The notes: generated by a model from the letters alone, not told the origin. Positions 42,440 to 54,370 are shown, numbered from the stretch's first letter. The stretch: DNA of 64,000 nt from Atriophallophorus winterbourni (GCA_013407085.1 JACCGJ010023858.1:1-64000), one strand, 5' to 3'. Numbers and translations are program-made.

Positions 42440-42690
42440 GCCTGACCAGTGATAAAGGGACCAGCAACATATGTTGTGATCGCCCAACCAACGGTAGCCC
42501 ATGTCGTAATGCGTAAGACTACACTGTTGATGGTCGGGGGTTCGAATCATACACGAATCGTAGGATATGCACTGATGGTGAGTTCAAATAAGAGCGAAAC
42601 TCGAGTCAATTGCTTCCATTATGGACCGTCGTGGTCAATTTTGTGAATATTTCGATGGGCTTGGCACGGATGAGTAGTCACAAACATAAA
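42440..42690 (+). repeat. tRNA-like SINE, copy 3 (plus)
   Basis: GGTTCGAATCA (42539-42549) is a good pol III B box. The body GGATATGCACTGATGGTGAG, AGAGCGAAACTCGAGTCAA and TTTTGTGAATATTTC follows. With the minus copy at 42187-42420 it forms an inverted pair with a very short spacer. Confidence 0.7.
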
Positions 42691-43299
42691 CAACTGATTC
42701 TCCTTAAAACGCTTAAACAAATTGATCTTGGTGTGAAACTGATTGCCAAAAAGTTTAGCCTATTAATTTAAGCAGTGCATACATGTTTACTCTTCAATTG
42801 TTAGATATCTCTGTTACAATATGCCACTCCTAACTTTTAGTCGTACAATAGCTTGAAGGCACAAGCTTGGTTTCATGATCGAATCGAACACCAAATGAAA
42901 TCACTTGGTCATCTTAACTTTACTAATTTAAATTTTTTTCGTGCAACTTCGGGCTGCTTTACTAATTGCAGTGATCTTTAACAATTTTTCTTTGGAACTA
43001 ACATGATATATCAATGATTCCTTTCGCGAAAAGCGAAGTACGGCTGTGTGGAATTCACATAAGCGGTTTTATATTAGAGGTTTTAAACTATAATAAGGCA
43101 CTGGTTGTGTTAACGGACCACGTATCCTGTTCACTTGATTCTAAATCCAAATCCATGCAAGTTTGTCTCCTTTCCTTTTAACAATGTTCTCATGTGTTCT
43201 TTGCTTAAAAAAAAACTTTGTGACTGTGGTGTCTTTCTGAGCATACTTCACTGGATTGCCTTCTACTTTAAAGACCATGTATGTCGAAGATGGCAAATT

Positions 43300-43985
43300 A
43301 TCCCATTTGATCCCAATTCCTTGTGGTGCTCTGCTGGTAGCAATTCTTTCTTTCTTATTATTCTCTGTTTGCATTTTTGATCTTCCGGGTTTTCATTCCA
43401 CTAATACTCTCAAATACGCTGACGACGTTGCCGTTGTTTTACCACCATAGACGTCTTGACCCCCTTGCATCAACACCTACGATCAATACCATTGACCAGT
43501 GGTCATCATCACTTGGCTTATCGTTAAATCAGCGTAAAAAATTAGAGGTAATCTTCTCTAACATGGTTTCCAGCGACGTCAAACCCAACTTTAAGAAATT
43601 CCTCCAGTTTCCTTCAATGGCTCTGAGTTCAGCAGAAACACTTGTTTCAAGTATCTTGACGATACGTTATCATAAAATCTCAACTGGGCTGATCATGGGA
43701 GTGCACAGTTCTTGAAGGTTCGAAAGCTATCTTTCTGTGCCTTACGGGTGGATCCCGTCATCGTCCCAACTGATGTAGTAGGACATTTTGATTTTTTCTG
43801 CATTGTTCTCAACTTCCTCCGTTATATTTTTCCCGGTCTACTTGAAAATGATTTCCTGATGATCAAAAGAGGCATCAAGGTTATCACACAACTGAGCCGT
43901 GCTTCTATCGAGTTTATTCGAGTTGATCAGCACTTCCGTAAATGTTACAGAAATGTAGACCCACTGTACAAGGTCCTCGTGGCTT
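43300..43985 (+). pseudogene. Second LINE family, RT C-terminal fragment
   Basis: NTLKYADDVAVVLPP gives an intact YADD box (43409-43449). Then, after a stop, come TINTIDQWSSSLGLSLNQRK, a shifted FKYLDDTLS, stop, NLNWADHGSAQF, and LKVRKLSFCALRVDPVIVPT plus IFPGLLENDFLMIKRGIKVI. This differs from the CR1 copies (no FADDIKLW, no YHRTTK block) and recalls another flatworm LINE group whose clade I cannot name. The order and the YADD box make RT identity firm. Several stops. Confidence 0.75.
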
Positions 43986-44329
43986 GAATTAATATTATTA
44001 CTGAAAATTCGTGTATAGGAACAAAGCCATTTGATTCTTCTTCTTCTTCTCGTGGTGGCCTTCAATCGTCGCTGAAGTAGATGTCAGATATTTGGTTATG
44101 TCTCTTTGTGGCCGTTGTTCGGTAGTTCTGTCACATTCAGTAATACGATCAGTGAGACTTCGCGACTCGAAACAAAATTTTATCTATCCCTTTTGTTGTT
44201 GTAGGCAGAATACAATTGGTCTCTTAGGCACGCAAAATTCGATAGTTCCATAGAGAAGGAAGTATTAATTCACACTAATAAAGGTAATTCACCTATCCAC
44301 GCAGAAAATGGAATTATTTTATCATTTCA

Positions 44330-44890
44330 GAAATTTCGTGATTTGAAATCAGAAAATCGCCCTTCGGGTAGACCGTACTTGCGGTACAAAGACGTTTGGA
44401 AATGATATGTGAATGCTCTCGGTATTGACCTTACGAGCTGAGAAGAACTTGCTTTGGACCGCTTAATCTGGAGGCATTGTTTAAACCGCCATGTTTAAGC
44501 TGGGAATGAGCTGATACAGCTCTTGCCTGATGGACGCAGATCACGCTGCCGGGGTGCAACTTACGCTGATCGTTCAGTCACAGCCTATCGCTGTGACAGC
44601 TGTGGGAGAGATGGACACTCCAGAATCGGACTAATTAGTCATTCTAAAAGCTGAGAAGCATCATACCTTCATGCGCTCATGATGTACAACCATGGTCGAC
44701 ATCTACCGAACGAGGTAAACAAAAAAACACTGTGGAGTCGGTGAACGTAATGCTTTATAATTATGTGAAACGTTGTGGACCATGGATATATATATATGGT
44801 CCACACCGTTTCACATAATTATATATATATATATATATGGTCGATATCGACCGAATGGATGCCAAAAACAGCAGCAACGACAACAAAGTA
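44330..44890 (+). pseudogene. RTE/L1-like LINE C-terminus and 3' UTR
   Basis: SRPYLRYKDVWK, stop, YVNALGIDLTS, stop, EELALDRLIWRHCLNRHV, then RSRCRGATYADRSVTAYRCD and SCGRDGHSRIGLISHSKS. This is the terminal zinc-finger-like tail (Cys..Cys...IGLISH) known in a widespread LINE group. The 3' UTR ends in CATGGTCGACATCTACCGAA. A second such end with an AACAGCAGCAACGACAACA tail lies at about 44838-44888, after a palindromic stretch. It is the same family as 52035-52290 (-). Confidence 0.75.
44756..44823. repeat. Near-perfect palindrome, 28-bp arms, 12-bp spacer
   Basis: Arms 44756-44783 and 44796-44823 are reverse complements with one mismatch (GTGAAACGTTGTGGACCAT against its partner). The spacer is GGATATATATAT, followed by an AT run to about 44838. 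It sits between two copies of a LINE 3' end. Confidence 0.85.
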
Positions 44891-45033
44891 TAAACATTTA
44901 CAATGATAACGAATGCTTCACATAACCACAAACTTCAGATAACTAGATTGGTATTTTTCTAGTCGCCGAACATTTTATCTTTCCATTTCAAGCTTTTCAA
45001 GGTTGTTTCAATAATTCTTAGATGAAAACTCAC

Positions 45034-45271
45034 CGACAATTTGGAAATTAAAAATTGGATCCCTCTCGTGTTGTTTGAGCAAATCTTCTACAAATTTAGT
45101 TGACACAAACGGACCCTGCTTGTTTCCAAACAAATAGCTCATCGCCATGTAAAGCAGGTCGATTGCAATGGTGGCAAACACGTATGGCTGGCCAACTTCA
45201 TTCTCACGAATCTTGTCCACCCTTGTCGCCAGTAGGCCGCTCATATTCACTGCTTCAATGTAACGTTCGAT
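45034..45271 (-). CDS. Exon of multi-exon gene (most downstream seen)
   Basis: Acceptor ATATTTCAG and donor TCG|GTGAGT bound a 238-bp open exon: IERYIEAVNMSGLLATRVDK, IRENEVGQPYVFATIAIDLL and YMAMSYLFGNKQGPFVSTKF. It enters in phase 0 and leaves in phase 1. The exon at 49236-49440 leaves in phase 1, so either another exon lies in the 4-kb gap or that donor is different. The hydrophobic stretch FATIAIDLLYMAMSYLF could be a buried helix. The product was not recognised. Confidence 0.65.
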
Positions 45272-48200
45272 CTGAAATATATGAACCACGTTACAATTTA
45301 GACAGAATACTCTACATGAAAACAAATCCATGATATTGTGAAACTATCCACTTGCGCTGTCTGCATTCGATGACGGTTTGGCGAGCAGCAACCGTATAGT
45401 TGACGGTCAGTGCACAAAACACTAACTGATCATGAGTACAGAATATGAAAAGGGCGTACTCCAAATGATCCACATTGTTGGCGTTGGAATCATGAAGCCG
45501 ACCTTTGCATTTGCGCAGCATATGGTTTCACATAATGTTGGTGAAAGCTCTTGAAATTTATCATAATAGCTAAGAAGAACTTGTTCTTTGTTTGCTATAT
45601 TTGAGGCACAATTTGATGCGTCATACGAGCGCTGATAAAGACTAGGTAATGAGAGCATGTAAACCCTGTCAATTGATGGAGTATTTTCTATTGGTGTGAA
45701 TGCTTCGGGAATGATTGTTACTCTCAAAGTGTTATGTGATAAGCTGTGTATCATAAGATCATTGTGTGCTTTTGATGCAAAACACGGTCGATATCGATCG
45801 AATATGGTCAACAAGAACACGTCGACAAAAGGTGACTCTCGTTTTCAACTATGTGAGTTAGTAAAGTAAACTTTCTTATTAATAGGAAAATGTTGTGTAT
45901 ATTTAATGTTATTTGTAGCCAAAATTTATTTCATATCGTACACATTTCAACTTGAAGTAAAAAAGTTTCCTTTTTATCTAGCCATGTTGGTTCACCGAGC
46001 ATGAAGTTATGGCACTTGTCCCTTGAAGCGTATAAATGAAAGAAAATACACACAGGCTTATTCAGCTTAAATTCATTACAATGGTTATGAATGGTGTATG
46101 AACGGTTTAACAATGCAAGCAACCAAGACCGGCACGAAATTTCACTATCTGTGCGATTTTTGTGTCCATTAGATTTGATGCTGAAGCACAATTTTGATCA
46201 CAATTTGATCACAATTTGCTATTGCTGGCACATGTAATGACTATCATGCCCGTAAATAGTAATGTGACTGCCTATAGATTATCAGTGTACAGCGTGACAG
46301 CATAAACATCCTTCTCGTGTCCAAATACTTGGAATACAATCACGAAGGCAACAGTAACAATGAGTGTTTTGCATTGATGTCTATTCATGCCAGTGTATCA
46401 AATAATTGTGGTCATGGTATCGACATTGATATTACCGAATCCAGCACGAAATTCTCCATTTCCAAGTACTTCATTGCTTCCCGGGGAACATAATGAGAGT
46501 ATGCGGAAGTTATTAATGCTCCCCTGACGTGTATCACTGGAATAAAAATTGTGATGCGGTGATGACGTTCTAATAAATACACTTCGGAAAGTGAGAAAAT
46601 TGAAACACTATAATCTCATAGATCTACATGCTATTGGCGAGAATAGATTCGCGAAAGGTCATCGGGTTTGTAATAGAAGAGAATGCAGATATGGTTTTTT
46701 TATTAATGTTCCTGGATCGATAAAGTTACATTGGCAATCACTATGAAACCTGGAGGTTGATGTTTTACCTCGAATAAATCTCGCGATTCACACTAAACAA
46801 CACTAAAGTTTCTTGTTGATATTGGCCTCATTCGGTCGACATCAGTGAGAAAAGCTTATCATCAACGATGCCTTCTGTTCTCGTGCTGAAGGCATGCATC
46901 ATCGTACAACACTAGAGATTATTGGTAGCACCCAACTTGCCTTTCGCATGGACATTCTGCGGAACTCATTTTCGAACCTGTAATTTCTGTCACACTCTGC
47001 CACAATTATCTAATAGTATCGATCCCGCGGAACATAGCGATATGAGGGTCATAATGTCTTAAATTGAACACATTTAAACGCATTTGTCGCTAAGCATGCG
47101 AACATTCTTTGGAGAAGCAATCGATTTCATTTTCGAGCAAAGGATTTCGAGTAGAAAAGTAAGCCATTTGCAATTTATTGAATTTTTCGAAACAGCATTT
47201 TCTTACAGTCATCAACACTCTTCAAAGTTACTGTGTTCGAGGAAAGTATCATAAATTTTGAATGCGAGTTAACTAAATTTTGCGATATTAAATTTGACAA
47301 ATGTAACAATAGAAATCCCATATCGACGTTGATTTCACCATTAAATATCACCATTATATTTTTAAACAGAAACGGGAAATTTTCATTGAATCAACTTACT
47401 GAAAACCGGAAAGTCAACACGAGATGCTAAGCAGTTCTCCATTCGTGCTGGATGTTTAAAGGAAATTCGTTACAGTGTGATGAATACCATTTCACAACAA
47501 AGTATTCCCTGTTCAGCAGTCGTTTTATCACAATGATAAATGAGCATTTAAAGTTGCGAAAATTCCTCGTCACAAACAATTGTGGCTGTAAATTTTAGCT
47601 GATTGCGAAATGGTTGGTTTTGATATATCGATGTAGATGGATCAGACACGTTTATTTTTTATTCTTAAAGCACAAAAGAAAATTGTCTCCGTCAAGGATT
47701 TTGACGAAAAATAATTCCTCTATAAGCACCAAGGAAAACAGCTCCTACGAGCCTACAAACACTTGGTTGCAATTCATAACCACAGATTGCTACAAGCAAA
47801 TGTAATGTGAATCCAGCACAACGAGGGCAGTCCTTTGTCAATGTATACATGGAACCAAACACTATCTTCATGGTATTTCCTCAAACTTGCCTATGCATTT
47901 TTGAAACTTAACTAAATCAACTGGTTATGAAGTAGACTCATATGAACAAGATTAAAAGTTTACAGATTATAATCCATACATTTAAGGTCATTTCCATCTT
48001 TTCGAAATTTAGTTGTCAAAAAAGTGATTCGATAAGGAGAAAAGTTTGTTCATATAGCAAGCAATGTGCTGATTCGATGTTAAAACGATTTATATAATGC
48101 GACTACAGATTCGTTTGAAACGTTGAGGTTTTGGGAGACATGAATACATGAAATTGAATATTTATGTGGCACAAATTGAGAAAAGATTTACAAATTCGAT

Positions 48201-49235
48201 CCAGGCTACACCTTGACAAGAAAATTCAAGCGATAACTAATTAGGATTCACTGTACAATGTTGAGAAGAGAATTTCTTTTCGTATAACGAAAATGAGGCG
48301 AAAATGCTCATTTGCATGCATCTCCATCACACACACACACACTCCACTACCGGTTTAGTGCTGTTTGCACTTATCAGGTAAGGACAGCAGGATCAGGATC
48401 CGCATGCGCTTGAATGAGGTAAATTTATTTAATCACGGTCCAAGAACCGATATATAAATGTTGGGAAACTCCTAATAGCACAATGTTGCCTACGTTTTTT
48501 TAATTTTCGGCGTATTTAGAATTTTGAGGTAACTTTTAAAGTACTCTTATGTGATACTCTATCTAAGTGATGGTCGAGAAAGTTTAGGTGAATCAGAACG
48601 CTTCATGGGGGTAATTTTAAGTTTTGCAGATATGACCCACTCGGTAGGCTGGAATCTTTATTCTCCCCTATAAAACATTTAAGCGCGTGAAATAAATCCA
48701 CTTAGGGAGTTTATAAATTCACATGAGATTAAAATGCATTATAGTGTACTGCTTTTGAGGAACCCATCTGTAAGGGACTAATATCTCTTCACAATTTAGT
48801 AAAATTATATTAATTATCTTCTTATTTTGTCTATTACCATAAATTAAAAGAAGCTGCGGAATTTGATATTGCTACAGTTATAAATGGATAAGGTGGTAGC
48901 AAAGTTTTTCTCACGAAATTTTTTCATCGTTAATTTGCATAATGTTTTCTGCAAGTACTTTACCCCATACATGAAATTGCCGTGAACGTTAACTGTCTCT
49001 TTTCAAATCAACAGGTTCGCTTACTCTTTCCGTTTATATGAATAGAATGAAAAATTGTGCACTCAAAAGCATCTTGTATGCAGAACGGAAATTACGCTTG
49101 CGTTTCAAAACTTATTATATCCAATGCCAAGCTTTCTAACAAATTCGAGGTGTTTGAGAAAAATATACCCCCAATATACACCCATGTTCGACTTTGTCCC
49201 AAAATGAACCAATGCAATAACAATCATAAATTAAC
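45272..49235. other. Probable intron region with one hammerhead repeat
   Basis: No firm exon was found, although phases imply that one may be missing here. A minus-strand open segment at 45312-45521 is the best candidate, but it lacks clear splice borders. GGTCGATATCGATCGAATAT near 45787 resembles the LINE 3' end at 44838. Confidence 0.4.
48305..48420 (-). repeat. Hammerhead repeat, two core bases mutated
   Basis: It keeps stem II (GTGC, AAACA, GCAC), the ACCGGT palindrome and stem I. The core has CTGATAA for CTGATGA and TAAAC for GAAAC, so it should be inactive. Flanks match 38045-38165 closely. Confidence 0.75.
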
Positions 49236-49440
49236 CTGGCATTGTTGCTTCATCCATGAACCCGTGACCTTGGCTATTGAATAATTCTCTCAAGGCCATT
49301 CTCTCATCATCCACATTCGACAAACTGACTTGGTCACCATAGTAAGCATACCACACGGCATGGATCACGTCATTTATTGTATCGAACGCGCCATAAGCCG
49401 ATCCAATAAGTAAACGTTGTTCAATAAACGATGGCGAAAT
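49236..49440 (-). CDS. Exon of multi-exon gene
   Basis: Acceptor CATTATAG precedes ISPSFIEQRLLIGSAYGAFD, TINDVIHAVWYAYYGDQVSL and SNVDDERMALRELFNSQGHG. The probable donor is CCAG|GTTAAT. An alternative donor upstream (CAAG|GTCACG) gives the same phase. It enters in phase 0, which fits the exon at 51681-51790. Confidence 0.7.
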
Positions 49441-49829
49441 CTATAATGAAAATGCAATGGTTGACTTGCAACGTGAAGCTACCAAAGCATAGTCAATCGG
49501 GGATCTACAGCATTTCAATAATCTAAATCGGGCTAATTTTGTTCACACAATTTAATAATAATCGCATAAAGGCATTCAGCTTATATTAGTTTCATTTTTA
49601 TTCCTTATCAGGACGCTGTGGCCATAGGGCTGACACTTATCATCATTATTTCTAGCACAAAACTCTACATGTAATATAGTAGCGGGTGGGGTAGAGAGAA
49701 GCATGAAATGCTTGCGTCAGTTTATTTCAGGTCAAGAAGTGGAAGGTCGTGAACCCCCGGCCAATTATCACAGTTCCGTTTCATCAGTCCAACACTAAGC
49801 ACGTCCCCCGCGTTGCACACACGCACATC

Positions 49830-50262
49830 GATTGTGCCCTGATTCATTCCTGAGGTCAACCCGTCCAATGCTAAAGGCGTTCACCGACGAATCCCACAAC
49901 ACAAGACAAGACGATTGGTCAAACGCGTTAGACAAAAAACAGAACACACGCCTGCCTTATATAGTCAAAACCAACGAACAACCAGAACACTGATCCTCAA
50001 ACGTCTGTCTCGGTTGTCGCTTCGATCTGATTTGTCCGTCGATTTCGCGCTAACCGGTACACTTCAAGCGCTCGCCATGCAGGGCTCGTTTGATGGACAT
50101 TGGCGAATTACATATTGCTCGATTGCGACTGACGTCCTTCACCCTTTCGTAATTCCAAAGATGTTTTTCACGAACTGTTCTAATACAATCCTTCCGAAAC
50201 CCGAAATATTACGAGTTCGTGTTTGTCGTCGTCTTTGATCATTTCGGCGCTTTAAGCATTTT
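49830..50262 (+). repeat. Terminal-type repeat shared with 58400-58870
   Basis: Shared blocks: GATTCATTCCTGAGGTCAAC, GTTCACCGACGAATCCCACA, TATATAGTCAAAAC, CTCAAACGTCTGTCTCGGTT, ATCTGATTTGTC, CACTTCAAGCGCTCGCCA, ATCCTTCCGAAACCCGAA. The TATATAGT block could be a TATA box. It looks like a promoter-bearing end of an unidentified retroelement. Confidence 0.6.
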
Positions 50263-51680
50263 TGTTGGTGGGGTGTGGAGTTCTGCATATCAATCAGTAG
50301 CTCGTAATTAGCTCTCATCGCTCATGCACTTCGCACTTCCACAATATGAGTCCACCCACTGCAGAGGTTGCAACGCTCTTGCAATTATTGTTGTTCCCTC
50401 ACATACACCTGAGGGTGGAGGGTAAGCACGTTTTCCCAAAATTCACAACGATGGTGTGATTTTCGACCTGGTCTACTGATTACAAGGCGCATGAATTAAC
50501 CGCTGTCTTAGAGCGCATCATATCATACCCGCATACCATTGATTTTGATAATTCCTTATTGTCTAAAAGTTTTAGTGTAGTGTTATTGATCAAAAGTTGT
50601 TCTCGTATTTCATTTACATGATTCGATAATGAAGGCATGGGAAGTAAGAAAGAATCACCGAAATCTCTGTGAATCAACTCATCATCATCATCCCATCTAC
50701 CTATAAATATAAACATCGAATCGAGACTCATACTAAACAACTTCAGAAAAATAATCATGGTGAAAAGCCATGTGGGAAGTTCTATTGATGTGTATTTTCG
50801 TACGCAATAGAAAACTAGAGGTGACGCGTAGAATAATTAGTTCCCACTTCTAGCCTCATATCCATGATAATGCACGCACATACCCAGTCATTATACTTTG
50901 AACGGAAACCCTCTATTCAACACTTTAAGTAAAATCAGAGATATATTCACCCAATAGGAAATGATGTGAGCATTTCTGATTGGGGCACATCCTGAGTTTA
51001 ATAGTCGATTTCAACCTATCTCAACTAGTCCATCCATCTAAAGAAAACAATTGTTTTTGCCTGCCTTGGCGGCACTAGAGCAAAGCAGATTGAAGTTGGA
51101 TTTTAAATACAACGACCAATGTTTAAAATGCCACCATGCGTTCTCACATTTAGAGAAATGTGCTTAATCCCGACCCCCAGCATTAAAAAGAATAAAAATC
51201 AATATTTGGGGAAAATGGCGATTACAGACTAGTAACTTGTGCAGTAAATGAAAACATGTCTCTACACAGCAAGGTGCTGATGTCTCCTTCTCTGTGACCC
51301 ATTATTTTAATGTACATAAGCGAAAACCACACTTGCAACCAACCGGGACAACAATAATAAATTACGTGAAAAATGGTGATGTGATGGAAATGTATGCAAT
51401 TGAGAATGTTGGGTAAATGAAAATAGATTGAATTCCCTATTTCAATGCGAACCAATCTTTCTCTTAAAAGATTGCAAGGAGGTAAGAAAATCACGCGTGC
51501 TGCAAGTAAAACTTTTGCCCAAAGGGATTTAATCATTGATCAAACAAAATAATTTTCAAATAATATTTCACATTTGATCCTACGTAAATAGTGCTTCGCA
51601 TGGTTCATTAATATGTAAACCAAAATTTTGAATTCACAAAGCTGAAACGCTTTGATGTGATACGAGTATTACCAACCTAC
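50263..51680. other. Intron sequence, nothing assigned
   Basis: A 92-codon ORF at 50480-50758 (-) has no recognisable domain or linked splice sites. The segment 51360-51400 faintly resembles the hammerhead-repeat flank. Confidence 0.4.
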
Positions 51681-51790
51681 CATTTCTTTCGTATGTGTGA
51701 CCACGTGCGACGTTTTATATTGATTAAAAACGTTCCAGGATTGCTCCAGCGGGATTTCATTCTTCATCAGCGGACCGTCCACAGTGATTC
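51681..51790 (-). CDS. Exon of multi-exon gene
   Basis: Acceptor TTATTTCAG and donor ATG|GTAGGT. It encodes GITVDGPLMKNEIPLEQSWN and VFNQYKTSHVVTHTKEM. It enters in phase 1 and leaves in phase 0, compatible with both neighbours. Confidence 0.75.
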
Positions 51791-52034
51791 CTGAAATAAT
51801 TTTTCTCAATGTAAATAAATTTTATCTATAACGTTTACATATATGTGTCAATCCTCCACTCAAAATTAAGAAAATTGGTTATGTGGTGCAATGCATTCAT
51901 ATCTTGGTGACAGTATGAAAATGAAAGTTTTGATTTATGAATAGCAGCCTGATTTAATAAATATCGCGCAAGGTTCTGATGGCATTCATGATTAATTGAT
52001 TACTTTCTTGTGAGAATGCTCAAGTTGAATAGAT

Positions 52035-52290
52035 ACTGATGTTGTTGTTGTTGCTGCTGCTGTTGTTGATGGCCTCCTTCGGTGGGTGTCGACCATGAAT
52101 GTTAATCAGAAGCACATGGTGGTTTCATGCTCCGCAGCATTTAGAATGACTAAACAGTCCGATTCAGGAGTGGCAATCTTTCCTATACCGTTCACAGCGA
52201 TAGGCAGAACTTAGTCGATCGGCGTCAGTTGCACGCCGGCGGCGTGATCTGCGTTCAGCAGCCAAGAGATGTATCTGCCCTTCTCCAGCT
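52035..52290 (-). repeat. RTE/L1-like LINE 3' end
   Basis: Minus-strand CGCAGATCACGCCGCCGGCG, GAATCGGACTGTTTAGTCAT, CATGGTCGACACCCACCGAA and a tail of CAACAACAGCAGCAGCAACA match 44500-44720. It is a short 3' fragment in an intron. Confidence 0.75.
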
Positions 52291-52828
52291 AAGTAATGTG
52301 GAATAGATACTGATAATTTTATCTATTTTAGTTGAAAGGCATGTGAATTTACGTTTTTCGCCTACCAATTATTTGTACCAAACACTAATTTCACTGTATC
52401 ATTTTCTCTTGCTTCATTTCGAAGCTCAAGCATTATTATGAATAATTTGTACCTCAGCATTTTAGGTAAATTGAATTAATTTATCAACGCACGATGTTTG
52501 AAAACACAAACACAGATTGCTTTTCGAATTCAAAAGAAGATTGTGGTGTTCTATTGTTTAATCATTGTAAGAATTTGCTGTCTTTTCTTGCGTTCTCCCA
52601 TCACAAGAAAATCTACATAATTTAACGATCTGGAAGTAGCATTCTTTACTTTTCATGGCATATTTTAAGCAACCTCAAATATTTGAGAATTTCTCATCTC
52701 TGATATTATTTTTCCCTGCCATACACCTTATCAATCGAGTAATAACATTTTGAATTTAAGAACTTATAATAATAACTTATCAGCAAAACATCGTTTGAGT
52801 TAGTGGAGTTCATAAAAATTGACGTTAC

Positions 52829-52885
52829 CTAGCAATTCTTTGCGAAACCATCCGGTGCAAGCGTGCGATATCGTGACAATTCCGT
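52829..52885 (-). CDS. Exon of multi-exon gene (57 bp)
   Basis: Acceptor GTTTATAG and donor CTAG|GTAACG. It encodes HGIVTISHACTGWFRKELL, entering and leaving in phase 1, consistent with the exons on both sides. Confidence 0.7.
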   Translation of the reverse strand, partial: TELSRYRTLAPDGFAKNC

Positions 52886-52971
52886 CTATAAACGAAATTT
52901 TGTTAACAAGTCACATCGAGAATGGGTGCGATTTTGATAAAAATCGGTTGAAAACATTAGCAGCGACTTAC

Positions 52972-53007
52972 GTTTAGCTGCGGTTGCCACATTAGCTGGG
53001 TTCAACG
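52972..53007 (-). CDS. Micro-exon of multi-exon gene (36 bp)
   Basis: Acceptor ATGGACAG and donor AAAC|GTAAGT bound 36 bp encoding ALNPANVATAAK in phase 1/1. It is too short to call alone. The phase fit with 54859-55108 and 52829-52885 supports it. Confidence 0.6.
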
Positions 53008-53214
53008 CTGTCCATTGAATTCAGAATGTAGAAAATTATAATAAGTTTGTCATCAAAAATAAATTTGCTCATAAATGCATAAATGCATAAAAAGGCAAAC
53101 GATAGAAGTTCATGGATGTGTTGATAAGGTAAGGATCAAACGATACAATGAGCTATGCACATTCTGGGTAGAAATGCTGTAGCATTTATGCAAGGAAATA
53201 TCAGTACAATCGGT

Positions 53215-53275
53215 TAGAGCAAGTTTGGGATAACGTTTCATTGGCTCGTCAGGCAAAAGGTGATAGTCAGGTCAG
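53215..53275 (-). repeat. PLE-type hammerhead remnant 3' of a PLE pseudogene
   Basis: Minus-strand GCCTGACGAGCCAATGAAAC then GTTATCCCAAACTTGCTCTA and ACCGATTGTACTG match the 3388-3475 motif and arm. Most of stem II is deleted. It lies about 320 bp downstream of the PLE nuclease remnant in the same orientation. Confidence 0.6.
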
Positions 53276-53589
53276 AGAACATAGCTAAGTAGCAGTCAAC
53301 CCACCACCTTTCTTTCTGCTTCACCGCAAAACAGCTTAACCAAAGTCTAGGGAGTATCATGTCACGTAATCATGGCCAGGATCAGTGGTTGATTTGGCTA
53401 CTACGGTGTGTATGCACATCAATCTAATACAAGTGAAAACGGTTAATGTCGGTTGACACAGTGGCCAACATGCGTAAAAGTACATAACTAATGCGGTTAA
53501 GTTCGACAAACTGTAGAAGGGAAAGAAAAAAAGCTGATCAACGATTAGTCATAGGATGAATATGAACCATCTACGTACGCATCACTGTT

Positions 53590-54370
53590 GAGCTCCAGAT
53601 TGTGGACATTTGTGCCACATCCGCCTTACTGAATGCCAACAGACCCGCCTTAGCCATTTCGACCGCATCAGTATGTAGGCGTTCGCCATACGGTTTAATA
53701 CCGCGTCTTAACACTTCTACAATGTCTAGGTCAAAGTTGTGGTCTCTATCTACAACGTGTTCCGCCAGAGCTGCATCACGAATAAGCGATTGATATTCTC
53801 TAGTATCCTGTAACTATCTTTTTACACGTTTACGGCGTTCTCCGGTTCTAGTCTGAAGTTCGCTGGAAGTGTATTCTATGTAAGCACCAGGACTGCCCTA
53901 TCATTTGATTTTGTAAATGCTGTTCGTAACGCTGGATAAATGTGTCGTATCCTTAAAGTGTATCAGAGCCGAACGGATAGTTTTCCCTTTCTTATATTTT
54001 ACACATGGTTCGTCAGGTTCAAGATTTTACTTATCGCTTCAGAAGTGTCTTTGACATATGGTATGCAAACTGTATCTCGCCAATTTTTCTCTGCTATTTC
54101 TGACGGGTATTTTACCCTCGCCAATCGGCGTTTCGCTAATCTTTCCGGATAATCATTTTCATATGAGCCGTTGGCTCGCTTGATAGTGAGCTTATTTTCG
54201 TTCTCTCTCGTCGCTGTTCTATCTTGTGGAAAATGGAAGAAGCTATGGACCTGTCTTGGATGAGCAGTGAAACCCAAAACTTTTTCTAACCGCCAGTTTT
54301 TGTTCCTTCCAAATTTCTTGACTTCTACTTCCTTCTTCATAACACTTCGCTTGAACCCGTTCATTGTATC
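53590..54370 (-). pseudogene. Penelope-like element: RT end and GIY-YIG nuclease, broken
   Basis: DYPERLAKRRLARVKYPSEI, NWRDTVCIPYVKDTSEAISK and IL are the conserved PLE C-terminal RT linker (..CIPYVKG.SE.I..IL). After shifts come TSSELQTRTGERRKRVK, a stop, DTREYQSLIRDAALAEHVVD, RDHNFDLDIVEVLRRGIKPY and GERLHTDAVEMAKAGLL, matching the PLE GIY-YIG region (..ALAEH..D..H..D...). It sits in the intron between exons 54859-55108 and 52972-53007 and must not be read as an exon: its frame does not fit the splice phases. Confidence 0.8.

Noticed and set aside
51360..51400. Another hammerhead-repeat copy
   Set aside because: Only a short flank-like match (GATGTGATGGAAATG) is present with no core; too weak to list.
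53602..53815. Open minus-strand stretch ending DTREYQSLIRDAALAEH... considered as an exon of the 45-62 kb gene
   Set aside because: Its natural frame does not fit the phase left by the 54859-55108 exon, while skipping it joins 54859-55108 to 52972-53007 cleanly. The peptide matches the Penelope-like nuclease region.
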